A program made the translations under genes and the position numbers. Below are positions 53,441-63,918 of a stretch of 64,000 nt of DNA, one piece after another. Where the stretch lies: positions 44,301,981 through 44,365,980 of the forward strand of contig NC_053494.1 in assembly GCF_905171775.1 (NCBI RefSeq). Direction: 5' to 3'. The notes below the pieces were generated by a model. It searched no databases. It was given only the letters and a program-made list of their open reading frames with translations, and was not told where the DNA came from. This stretch comes from Rana temporaria (Eukaryota; Chordata; Amphibia; Anura; Ranidae). Each line of letters starts with the position of its first letter. Position 1 is the first letter of the stretch.

Positions 53441-55119
53441 GGGGCACGATATTGAACGGGGATCCGACTTGGATCCCTGCCAATATAAAACACTGCGTCT
53501 GGTATGAATCTTGAGGGGGAACTCCACGCCAAATTTCAACTAAAAAAACGGCATGGGTTCAGCCTACAGGAGCATAACAGGCCCTTGGGTCTGCTATGGA
53601 TTTTAAAGAGACACCCGTACACCGAAAAAAAAAAACAGCGTGGGGGTACCCCCAAAATCCATACCAGACCCGTATCCGAGCAGCAGCCCGGCCGGTCAGG
53701 AAAGGGGTGGGGACGAGCGCCCCCCCTCCTTAACCGTGCCAGGCCACATGCCCTCAACATGGGGGGGGTAGGTGCTTTGGGGCACGGGGGCGCCCTGTGG
53801 CCCCCCACCCCAAAGCACCCTGCCCCTATGTTAATGAGGACAGGGCCTCTTCCCGATAACCCTGGCCGTTGGTTGTCGGGGTCTGCGGGAAGGGAGCTTA
53901 TCGGAATCTGGGAGACCCCTTTAATAAGGGGGCCCCCAGATGCCGGCCCCCCCACCCTAGGTGAATGAGTATGGGGTACATCGTACCCCTACCCATTCAC
54001 CTGGCGGAATAAAAAATGTAAAAGAAAACACACGACACAGGGTAAAGTAATTTATTAGTCAGCTCCGGGGGCCCCCCCCTCTCTTCTTTAGCTCTTATGA
54101 TGTGGGTTTCAAGAACTATGTGACTGATCCTAGGAGATTTTGATGGGATTTGGTGAGATAAATTCAGGATGGTCTTTGATAGCACATGAGTTGCTGCTTG
54201 GGGTGTGTTTGTAACTTTAGCAAAATTAGGTGATAGAGAAGTGTCAGACATGCCAGGGTGATCTGTGTGGTTGATTGCTGCTGAGTGTGCTGTGGGTTGG
54301 TATCCTAGTGTACAGGATTCAAAGTGTCCTGTCAACTGTGTTGACATTGTTCTGGCTAAGGATAAACTTCAAGGTCCATCTTGCATCTTACTTCAATTAC
54401 CACTTTTCTCTTAATTCAGTAAGCTTCCAACTTTGCTGCTTATGCTTAACTACTCAGCGAAGATCACTGTGAGCAGGATCTTGCAGCGATTGCAGTGGGT
54501 GGGGTTTTAATTATCTATGTCTTAGAGTGGTTTTAAAAAAAAGTGGAGTGGCAAGATGTAGTTTCATGCAATTGTAATGTCCTGGCATCTGCCTGTAACC
54601 TGACTTGTAAAATGTAATTTGTCTGTGGGCAGGATAACTCGTCCTGCTTGTGGGGATATCTTTCATCATGTACATGCTCACCAATGCCTGGGACCAGGCG
54701 GGGTCACATTCATGTGAAAGTTAAACATTATGCTGATACCTCTGCTTAGAAATGAGCCATACACTCATGTGTGCAGTAGCACAACATAATTCTGTAAAAC
54801 GTACTGTCCCCAGTTACTACACACCTTCCCAATGTATGTTGTTGTTGAATTTAGGAGGGACGCTGCTAAGCCCGTGCCCGCTCCACCAGTCCAGCATACC
54901 TCTGCCACTTCACTCCCAGTGACAGAATGGGGTCCCACTGAGCACCTAGCATGGACCTTTGTTCTAGCATGGACCTCATGCATGCTCTTCACTTCCTTCA
55001 GTACTCCCGTGCCATGCGGCTAGGCTATGGGGCCTCCGCAGTTTCAGTCCCGGTTGCTTTTGGTAAAAGGGGCACTAGGGAGGGTGCCAGATCACTGACT
55101 CCCTTGCTACCAGAGGACC
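53441..55119. repeat. Tandem duplication, unit 1 (1679 bp)
   Basis: Virtually identical to 55120-56799 (a few differences: G-run length near 55440, A-run length near 53630, C/T at 54330 against 56010). It carries the GCGTCTGGTATGAATCTTGA and ATCCATACCAGACCCGTATC repeat family, an inverted GGTGCTTTGGGGCAC/GCCCCAAAGCACC pair, and a CCTAGGTGAATGAGTATGGG part. The 152-154 codon frames in both units include that repeat and are not convincing genes. Confidence 0.9.
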
Positions 55120-56799
55120 GGGGCACGATATTGAACGGGGATCCGACTTGGATCCCTGCCAATATAAAACACTGCGTCTGGTATGAATCTTGAGGGGGAA
55201 CTCCACGCCAAATTTCAACTAAAAAAACGGCATGGGTTCAGCCTACAGGAGCATAACAGGCCCTTGGGTCTGCTATGGATTTTAAAGAGACACCCGTACA
55301 CCGAAAAAAAAAAAACAGCGTGGGGGTACCCCCAAAATCCATACCAGACCCGTATCCGAGCAGCAGCCCGGCCGGTCAGGAAAGGGGTGGGGACGAGCGC
55401 CCCCCTCCTTAACCGTGCCAGGCCACATGCCCTCAACATGGGGGGGGGGGTATGTGCTTTGGGGCACGGGGGCGCCCTGTGGCCCCCCACCCCAAAGCAC
55501 CCTGCCCCTATGTTAATGAGGACAGGGCCTCTTCCCGATAACCCTGGCCGTTGGTTGTCGGGGTCTGCGGGAAGGGAGCTTATCGGAATCTGGGAGACCC
55601 CTTTAATAAGGGGGCCCCCAGATGCCGGCCCCCCACCCTAGGTGAATGAGTATGGGGTACATCGTACCCCTACCCATTCACCTGGCGGAATAAAAAATGT
55701 AAAAGAAAACACACGACACAGGGTAAAGTAATTTATTAGTCAGCTCCGGGGGCCCCCCCTCTCTTCTTTAGCTCTTATGATGTGGGTTTCAAGAACTATG
55801 TGACTGATCCTAGGAGATTTTGATGGGATTTGGTGAGATAAATTCAGGATGGTCTTTGATAGCACATGAGTTGCTGCTTGGGGTGTGTTTGTAACTTTAG
55901 CAAAATTAGGTGATAGAGAAGTGTCAGACATGCCAGGGTGATCTGTGTGGTTGATTGCTGCTGAGTGTGCTGTGGGTTGGTATCCTAGTGTACAGGATTC
56001 AAAGTGTCTTGTCAACTGTGTTGACATTGTTCTGGCTAAGGATAAACTTCAAGGTCCATCTTGCATCTTACTTCAATTACCACTTTTCTCTTAATTCAGT
56101 AAGCTTCCAACTTTGCTGCTTATGCTTAACTACTCAGCGAAGATCACTGTGAGCAGGATCTTGCAGCGATTGCAGTGGGTGGGGTTTTAATTATCTATGT
56201 CTTAGAGTGGTTTTAAAAAAAAGTGGAGTGGCAAGATGTAGTTTCATGCAATTGTAATGTCCTGGCATCTGCCTGTAACCTGACTTGTAAAATGTAATTT
56301 GTCTGTGGGCAGGATAACTCGTCCTGCTTGTGGGGATATCTTTCATCATGTACATGCTCACCAATGCCTGGGACCAGGCGGGGTCACATTCATGTGAAAG
56401 TTAAACATTATGCTGATACCTCTGCTTAGAAATGAGCCATACACTCATGTGTGCAGTAGCACAACATAATTCTGTAAAACGTACTGTCCCCAGTTACTAC
56501 ACACCTTCCCAATGTATGTTGTTGTTGAATTTAGGAGGGACGCTGCTAAGCCCGTGCCCGCTCCACCAGTCCAGCATACCTCTGCCACTTCACTCCCAGT
56601 GACAGAATGGGGTCCCACTGAGCACCTAGCATGGACCTTTGTTCTAGCATGGACCTCATGCATGCTCTTCACTTCCTTCAGTACTCCCGTGCCATGCGGC
56701 TAGGCTATGGGGCCTCCGCAGTTTCAGTCCCGGTTGCTTTTGGTAAAAGGGGCACTAGGGAGGGTGCCAGATCACTGACTCCCTTGCTACCAGAGGACC
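55120..56799. repeat. Tandem duplication, unit 2 (1680 bp)
   Basis: Second copy, directly abutting the first. The junction reads CAGAGGACC/GGGGCACG. The left outer flank ends TTTAGCC and the right outer flank continues CCGTCACC, so the breakpoints share only a CC dinucleotide. No terminal repeats mark it as a transposon. Confidence 0.9.
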
Positions 56800-57147
56800 C
56801 GTCACCTACACCAGGTATCACGCTTAATGGCCTACAGCTATACAGTTCCCACTAGTTCTTGGTTACCGTGGCAACTGCTCTCCAACTCCAACTCTTCTGC
56901 TGATTAAACCCTTTTTAGTGGCCTTACTTCATACCCTATGTGTGCTTTACGGGTCCTGTTCTTCTGATACGCCATGTGTTACCATGCACCCCTTTGAACA
57001 ACTTGAAACAGTTAACAGTTTTACTAAAAATTCAGCAACACAGTCCAACAGCACAGCACACATGAAACAGAGTCCAGCCCTAACTAATGCAAGCTGCCCA
57101 GGCTCAACCCTTCCAGAAAATCAAACTCCAGTCAGCAACAGTGAGGT
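56800..57147. other. No supported feature
   Basis: Continuation of the sequence that lay to the right of the original duplicated segment. No ORF with recognisable features (one frame of 85 codons). Confidence 0.4.
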
Positions 57148-57155
57148 GATGGTAG

Positions 57156-58902
57156 CAGTGGCGGCCCGTCCATAGGGGGCGCCCGGGCGCCGCCCCCCCC
57201 CCTCCTGTAGTCACCAAAAAAAAAAAAAAATGAAAAAAAAAAAAATGAAAAAATATTTTTTTTTTAAAACGGCCCCTTTAAGAAAAAAATGTCATTCAAT
57301 TTTTTTTTTCTTTTTTAAGTTCACTTGGGCGCTGGTCACCAGTGCCCTATGGGAAGCACCACGTCAATGCAATCATGAGATTGCAGACGTGGCGCTTCAT
57401 TTGCGGGCTTTTAACCCGCCTTCGGGCGCAATGCAAACCGCCGATTAGCTTCCGCCCGTATAATCACTATGGGCTCTGGGCTGGAGGATTGTTGTTTGCA
57501 TCGTAGCTGTTACTTCCGGGTTTTGTGGAACAGACAAACCGGAAGTGATGTCACTTCGGCAGATCAGTTCTTTGCATGGCCCGAGCGGAGCTGAAAGCAA
57601 GGTAAGAAGACAGAGAGAGCCACACTTACCATGCTAAGATAGTTTGTCCTTGCTAGATCGACCCCACACATCCCACTCTGATCACCAATGACTGTCTGTG
57701 CAGTTTTCTGTACAATAGTCACTCCTCCGGCTCCAGGCTGTCCACTCCTGATTCAGATGTATTTAGTATTATTTGTGCAAGGCAAGGGGTGTGTGCATGT
57801 TCCTGACCTGTATAGCCAACACATGCTTCTTGGGCCAACTCTCAGCAGGCTGGTGCTGTGCAATGCATTCACCTGATCTCCCCAGGAAAGGATGTAGAAC
57901 TACAAATACCAGCATGTTATTGTGTATGGCTCCAAGGTGGATGGGTGTCCAGGTGTTTTCCTAGCACTGCAGGGACTTGTAGTCCCATACATGGGAGATT
58001 GCATAAACCAGAGTCCTAGCAGAAGATGAAGAACTACAAGTCCCAGCATAGGGCTCCAAGTAAATAAGTGGTCATGTGATGCTGGGACTTGTAGTCCCTT
58101 ACCTAAGAAAATTGCATGAACCGGAGTCTTAGGAGGGAGAGGCTGGAGAACTACCAATCTCAGCAGGCTGGTGTGCAATGCATGATCCTGATCTCTCCAG
58201 GAGAGGGTGGAGAACTACAAGTCCAGGCAGGTTATAGTATAGGGCTCCAAGGAGGATGGGTGCCCGTGCGATGCTGGGACTTGTAGTCCCATAATTGGGA
58301 ATTGCATGCACCAGATTTCTATGATGCTAGTATTGTAGTCCCACACATACATAGGGAACTAAATCAGCCGGGAACCTAGCAGATTGTAACTTAAAACTCG
58401 AAGGATGATGAGTGGTCATGGCTTTTTTTTTCCAATGCTGGGACTTGTAGTAGTGTTGTAAGAAGAAGAGGCTGTTGTCTGGAGGAGCGTGTCTGTCTGC
58501 CCTGCCACCCTGTGCTGGTCTGAGGGGGGGGTGATTGCTGTGTCCACCACCCCCCTGCCATGTATATAGGGTAAAGCACTGTAGCTAACCTGATTGGGGG
58601 GGTTGCAGAATGCAGATTTGTGCGATTTACAGGGTGTAGAATGCAGATATATGTGATTTACTAACATTTTTTTCATTTGTTTGCGTGATCTGTAAGGCTG
58701 CTCTATATACCATGATCTGTGATGCTGGGGCTATATACTCTGTCCTTTGATGCTGGGGCTGCATACTCCTGACACTGAGTGGAATAAGGGGAAGGAGTGG
58801 GTGGATTCAAAAATGGTGTGGCTTATGAGAAGTGGGAGGGGCCAGACGTGGAGGGACGGGGTCTTGCGCCCCCTCATCCTAAATCTTCACCAGCCGCCAC
58901 TG
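57156..58902. mobile_element. Non-autonomous hAT-type element (1747 bp)
   Basis: Starts CAGTGGCGGCCCGTCCATAG and ends TTCACCAGCCGCCACTG. A perfect 8-bp target duplication, GATGGTAG, lies at 57148-57155 and 58903-58910. The tips are the same as in 6342-7522, but the interior differs: poly-A/T rich left part, a CCGGAAGTGATGTCACTTCGG-type palindrome around 57540-57560, a region of repeated ACTACAAGTCCCAGCAT words, and no transposase. Confidence 0.92.
57893..58455. repeat. Array of ACTACAAGTCCCAGCAT-like motifs
   Basis: Nine copies on alternating strands, near 57897, 57968, 58033, 58083, 58150, 58214, 58277, 58332 and 58437. The best forms read AACTACAAGTCCCAGCAT or its complement ATGCTGGGACTTGTAGT. 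The unit of motif, GGCTCCAAG spacer and inverted motif repeats roughly every 120-125 bp. The word closely resembles the ZNF143/THAP11 recognition sequence (ACTACAATTCCCAGCATGC in vertebrates). Confidence 0.75.
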
Positions 58903-58910
58903 GATGGTAG

Positions 58911-59403
58911 GTTCCTAGTCCAGGGAAAATCCAAGCAGGGTGACCCAGAAGAGAGCCACATTCTCCAGTAGAACTACATGTTGCTGCAGGGTTTTTTCGT
59001 CTGTAAATCCCATGTGGAAGAGGGAGAGCTCTTATTCCTCCTCTGGTATTGCTTGCAGCAGAGGGCAGGACTCAAAATGCCCAGGAAAGAGTATAGACAC
59101 AGTTTACCCCTTTCAATCCTGTTCAGCCTGTAACTGTCTGTATAACTACAATGTGCAACAGCAGATTTACATTTGACACCCCACAAGAACCTGCTTACTT
59201 TCTTTTGTTAAGAGTACTGAAGCTATTTAACTCTTGAAGAGACTCTTCTGTATTGATACTTAAGAGAAGAATATTTTTCAGACAGTCTGTTATAGCATTT
59301 ATATGCTTTTTTAGGCTTGCCTTGCACTTTTTGATTGTTCTGCATTTATACATGTTTCATCAGCAGCAGCTATGCATAGTACAGTCCTATTCCACGGATC
59401 ATA
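58911..59403. other. No supported feature
   Basis: Continues the sequence that preceded the hAT insertion. No ORF or repeat end that I can support. Confidence 0.4.
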
Positions 59404-59885
59404 TATATTGTGACAGACTCACCTGGGACATCCCCGGACCCTCTTATGTCTAAAATCATCCTATGTCCACTAGGGGCATAGGATGACTGAGAAATTATAT
59501 ATTGGACTACCTGAGATGGTATTATTATGTAATTATTATCCACAATGTATTCCAGGATATCTGTAAAGAACTATTTACTGTTTGTTGATTCTGAACTCAA
59601 CGGGTCAATTGTAAGAGTGACTCATTCATAATGTTGGGACACATACTGTTAGATGCTAATGTCACCAACTCCAGCCATCTGTCTGTTCTCTGTGCTAATT
59701 GACCCTGCTATTGTGTGAAGATGTCCTGTGTTTACACTTATGATAATGTGTAATGTATATCAGGTGAAGCGAGGAGACGTGATGTCTACTCTGAAAAGTC
59801 ATATCTATGAGTCGCCTAGTCTGGGTAAATAATTAGTTAATTAGCTCATGCTAATTTATGTTCTGGTTACCTCCTCTTTAAACTG

Positions 59886-59892
59886 TATATAA
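59886..59892 (+). promoter_or_regulatory. TATA box of the solo LTR
   Basis: TATATAA preceded by a CCTCCTCTTTAAACTG tract. It lies at the expected U3/R boundary, about 165 bp before the LTR end. It could still fire transcription into 60057 onwards. Confidence 0.6.
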
Positions 59893-59910
59893 GGTTGTAT
59901 TCTTGGTTCT

Positions 59911-59916
59911 ATTAAA
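59911..59916 (+). terminator. Poly(A) signal of the solo LTR
   Basis: ATTAAA just downstream of the TATA box, as in compact LTRs; a T/G-rich GTCTTGTTGTGTGCTTGTG element follows about 35 bp later. Confidence 0.5.
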
Positions 59917-60061
59917 CACTCCATGTTCAGCAGACAAACAAGTCTCGTCTTGTTGTGTGCTTGTGAGCAGCTGGAATATCTAATATCTATATTCAGACTG
60001 ATAGGAAGCGGTATATGACGGAAGCACTCAAGCGGAGTGTGGGACGTTCCGTTACATATAT

Positions 60062-61090
60062 TATTAGTCATTTATGCCTTGTTTGTTTCATTGCACTCTT
60101 TACGATTTAAGAAAGACTTAACTGAACATTTGGATCTATCAGATTTCTCTACCTATTAAAAATCAGCCTTGTGTTGAGGGATTTTTTGTGAAAGCACAGA
60201 TTGCTGAGGCATGTTGCTGCAATTGTGAGCAGCATAGCTATGTGAGCTGTATCTGTGGTCACATGTGGGTTATGCATAAAAATGGTGCTTGTGAAGGGAA
60301 GAAATTAAACTAAACAGAGTTGATCAAAGCACAGCAATGTCAGTAGCAGGGATAATTCTAGAAACAACAGTTCCTATAGTTTTACAAGCAATTTGCTACA
60401 CAGAAAAATCCAATGCTTGTACAGCTTTCCAACTGAAGTAGAAAGATGTGTTTCTAATGACTGAGATCGTGCCCATATGGCTCGTACATGAGACTATAAT
60501 CTAATCCCAGTTGCTTCAGAAACAACATTGTTTGTAAGCAGGTCTAGGAAATTGTAATAGGGCATATGCTTACTCCGAGTGCAGACTGAGGCCATGTGCT
60601 TTCTGGGGCACAGGGACAACTTCACAACCAATGGAGCAGAGAGTGAAAAAGGCTTCAGAAGTCTGTTGTTTTACTGTTCTCTATTAAATGCTATTATATG
60701 CAATGATTTACTTCCAAAACTAAGTCTGTGTGGAGAGTAGGGCCACTTATTGACATGGCAAAATCCACAGGCAGCTTATTTCTTCAGTACACAGAAGTTA
60801 AATCTAATGCACTTATACTTCCAATAAATGTAGTACAGAGGATGTTTTTCCAGTATTTCATAGTGTAAGAAGACAATGACTTTGTCACTGTGAATATATA
60901 TTTTTTTACATTTTTAATATTCCAAAAAATCATGTAAAAAAATTACAACTTCCAAAAATGTGCCATGCCTCTTACTAAATACCTTGGACTGTCTACTTTC
61001 CAAAAAGGGCTAATTTGTTTTTTTTGTACTGCCTTGGCATTTTTGGGCCTCAAGAAATCAGATAGGGTGTCAGTACATCAGGATTAATCA

Positions 61091-61093
<3 letters not shown>
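60062..61093. other. No supported feature
   Basis: AT-rich sequence without ORFs above 60 codons or repeat boundaries that I can support. Confidence 0.45.

Positions 61094-61180
<87 letters not shown>
61094..61180. repeat. (TA)n microsatellite
   Basis: About 43 uninterrupted TA dinucleotides. Length is probably variable between individuals and hard to assemble. Confidence 0.95.
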
Positions 61181-61182
<2 letters not shown>

Positions 61183-61183
<1 letters not shown>

Positions 61184-61485
61184 GTTATTTATGGACTTTA
61201 TAACTTTCCTACAGACTAAATAATATACACTGATTTGGGTTATTTTCACCAAATAAATGTAGCAGAATAAATTTTGGGCTAAATTTATGAGGAACAAATA
61301 TTTATTTGCAAAATTTTATAACAGAAACAAAAAAAAAACACTGTGTATACAAAACCATAAAAATGTAGTTTCGGTATAGTGTTGCATGACTGCGCAATTG
61401 TCATTCAAAGTATGACAGCCCTGAGAGCTGAAAATTGGCCTAGTCAGAAAGGGGGTGAAAGTGCCCTGTATTGAAGTGGCTAAAT
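61183..61485. repeat. TTAACCACTT-family repeat, right end
   Basis: Matches the 3' part of the 29275 element: GCAAAATTTTATAACAGAAA, GTTGCATGACTGCGCAATTG and GGGTGAAAGTGCCCTGTATT, then GAAGTGGCTAA (the TTAA site mutated). The left portion is absent or lies beyond the TA run. Confidence 0.6.
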
Positions 61486-62266
61486 ACAAATACGTCTTAA
61501 TATTACTTGTTCCTACGTGTCGTCTTGTTTATGCCCTACACCTGAGCAACACACAGCAAATTTAACAAGCTGTTCTCTTCCCACTTGCATGGCTACAGCC
61601 ATTAAAGGGAAATTCTCCAAACAGATCCGTATGGTGTGGGTGTTTTCTTGTCTGTTGTATTAAGCGATTCAAAGCTTGCTTGCTTTCATCATACTGCATT
61701 TACATTATATCACGAGGAGAGAGCTATGTGTTGTGATAATATGCCAGTGTCATGGAAACAACAAGAATAGTATAACATAGAACAATACGTATCTACTCTG
61801 ATTTCATTAGTTAGCAAGGTCACACGAATGCTGCGAAAAGCGACTCGCAGTCAAAGCAGCCGATGCCAATAAGGAATGTTTGGCCTGTTGGAGTGCTTGT
61901 CTTAAAAAAAATCAATATACTTCATTACATTAATGCCAAGAAGGGGCACCAAAAAGCACCAAAACAATTGTCAAAGGCTAAGTAGAAATAATTTGTTTCT
62001 TTAAAGTTAAGGGATATATGGTCTAGAAAATTACTGTTGATTTTAAAATGAATTTACCTAAACTGAAGATTGTGGATTGTGAATTGCACTGCTAAATTAA
62101 AATGAAAAAAAAGGACATTACATATAAAGCATATATAGTAGTGGTTTAGAATCATAAAGATTGTTTTCAGTGTCCTGATAACATTTACTTTGGCTCATAG
62201 TGTAAAGGAGGTGAAGGGCAGGAACGAACAACACAATAGTGGGGGAAGGTAAGCATATAGCCTTAT
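61486..62266. other. No supported feature
   Basis: No coding or repeat signal that I can support. Confidence 0.45.
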
Positions 62267-63004
62267 AGCTAGATTCAGGTAGGCAGGCTTATCCTTGCGG
62301 CGGCGTAGTGTATCGTGTTTACACTACGCCGCCGTAAGTTAGCGAGGCAAGTACATGATTCACAAAGTACTTGCCTGCTAAGTTACGGCGGCGTAGCGTA
62401 AATGCGGCGGGTGTAAGCGCGCCTAATTCAAAATAGGCTGAGGGGGCGTGTTTTATGTTAATTTGGGTTGACCTGACGTGATTGACATTTTTTGGAACGG
62501 CGCATGCGCCGTCCGTGTACATATCCCAGTGTGCATTGCAGCTAAGTACGCCGCACGGTCCTATTGGTTTTGACGTAGACGTAAATGACGTAAATCCCTA
62601 TTCACGGACGACTTACGCAAACAACGTAAAATTTTCAAATTTTGACGCGGGAACGACGGCCATACTTAACATTACTATTCCAGCTATTTGATGGAATAAC
62701 TTTAGGCCTGATAATGCGTTACGTAAACGGCGCATCTGTACTGCGTCGGCCGGGCGTACGTTCGTGAATAGGTGTATCTAGTGATTTACATATTCTACGC
62801 CGACCGCAATGGAAGCGCCACCTAGCGGTCAGCCTAAAAATTACACTTTAGGATGCGACGGTGTAAGACACTTACGCCGCTCGTATCTGAGCCTAATTTA
62901 AGCGTATCTGGTTACCATAATACGCTTAAATTAGCGCCGGCGCACATTCAGACTTAGGCTGGCGTATCTACTGATACGCCAGCCTAAGTCTTTCTGAATC
63001 CACC
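62267..63004. mobile_element. Harbinger-type MITE (about 738 bp)
   Basis: Ends GCTAGATTCAGGTAGGC and (reverse complement) GGTGGATTCAGAAAGAC. It contains TACACTACGCCGCCGTAAGT twice in opposite orientation, GCGCATGCGC at 62500-62509 and the GTGTACATATCCCAGTGTGC block identical to 36920-36939. No clean target duplication. The GTACACAC-ended MITE follows after only 5 bases. Confidence 0.75.
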
Positions 63005-63009
63005 TTTAA

Positions 63010-63499
63010 GGCCCCGTACACACGAGAGGATCCATCCGCTGGAATTGATCCGCGGACCGGCTCCAGCGGATAGATCCCCTGGTGTGTACAATCCAGCGGA
63101 TCTGTTTCCGCGGATTTTTATCCCCTGGGATGGATTTCAAGCGGATAAAAATTTGAAGACATGCTTTCAAATCTATCCGCTTGAATCCATCCCAACGGAT
63201 TGATCCGCTGGTCTGTACAGACTCACCGGATCAATCCGTCCGAATGGATCCCCCGCATGCGTCGTAATGATTCGACGCATGCGTGGAATTCATTATATGA
63301 CAGTGTCGCGCACGTCGCCGCGTCATCATCGCGGCGACGGCGCGACACGTCATCGCGATGGGATTTCGGTGCGGATTTCGATCCTATGGTGAGTACACTC
63401 CATCGGATCCAAATCCGCGGAAATCCTCGAGAGGATTTATCCACGGAAACGGTCCGTTGGACCGTATCCGCGGATAAATCCTCTCGTGTGAACTAGGCC
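63010..63499. mobile_element. Complete MITE, GGCCCCGTACACACGA end (490 bp)
   Basis: TAA duplicated at 63007-63009 and 63500-63502. Left end GGCCCCGTACACACGAGAGG, right end CCTCTCGTGTGAACTAGGCC. Internally, the words CAGCGGAT/ATCCGCTG and CGCGGAT recur. Best-preserved member of this family in the window. Confidence 0.88.
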
Positions 63500-63510
63500 T
63501 AAGTCATTAT

Positions 63511-63726
63511 TAGGGGTGCAACGGATCGTCACCGATCCGTGATCCGAACGGGCCACCCCGTTCGGATCGGCACACCCCGCGATCCGCGGAGCTCTCCGGA
63601 GCCTAGGCCTAGGAAAGTCTGGAAGCCTGTAAAAAGTCTGGAAGCCTGTAAAAACATCAAGATTGTACTTTTAACAAGTCCCAAACAGCCTCACCTGCTT
63701 CCTCTTTAATCCACCCCTGAAATGTA

Positions 63727-63786
<60 letters not shown>

Positions 63787-63912
63787 TTTTTTTTTTGGAC
63801 CAATGAAAACACCCTTTTTTTTTTTTTGCGCTGATCCGAAAATGATCCGATCCGTGACTCCTGATCCGAGGATCGATCCGATCCGTGAGTTTTTTGATCC
63901 GTTGCACCCCTA
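63511..63912. mobile_element. Complete hAT-type MITE (402 bp)
   Basis: Ends TAGGGGTGCAACGGATC and GATCCGTTGCACCCCTA, with an 8-bp duplication GTCATTAT at 63503-63510 and 63913-63920. GATCCG words recur near both tips. The centre is a TGTG/TATA/CACA simple repeat (63723-63786) that is itself palindromic. No ORF beyond simple-repeat artefacts. Confidence 0.9.
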
Positions 63913-63915
63913 GTC

Positions 63916-63918
<3 letters not shown>

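Larger units (their letters stand above)
59409..60056 (+). mobile_element. Solo LTR (648 bp)
   Basis: Begins TGTGACAGACTCACCTGG and ends GTTCCGTTACA (TG...CA). The 5-bp duplication TATAT flanks it at 59404-59408 and 60057-60061, though this lies in AT-rich sequence. A TATATAA box (59886-59892) is followed by ATTAAA (59911-59916) 25 bp later, then a T/G-rich stretch, the U3-R-U5 order of a retroviral or Gypsy-like LTR. No internal region or second LTR is present, so this is what remains after LTR-LTR recombination. I cannot decide between ERV and Gypsy. Confidence 0.75.

Noticed and set aside
53504..55641. Paired 152-154 codon ORFs as a duplicated gene
   Set aside because: The pair is duplicated because the DNA is; the frame crosses a known repeat family and homopolymers, and the two copies shift frame relative to each other near the A run.
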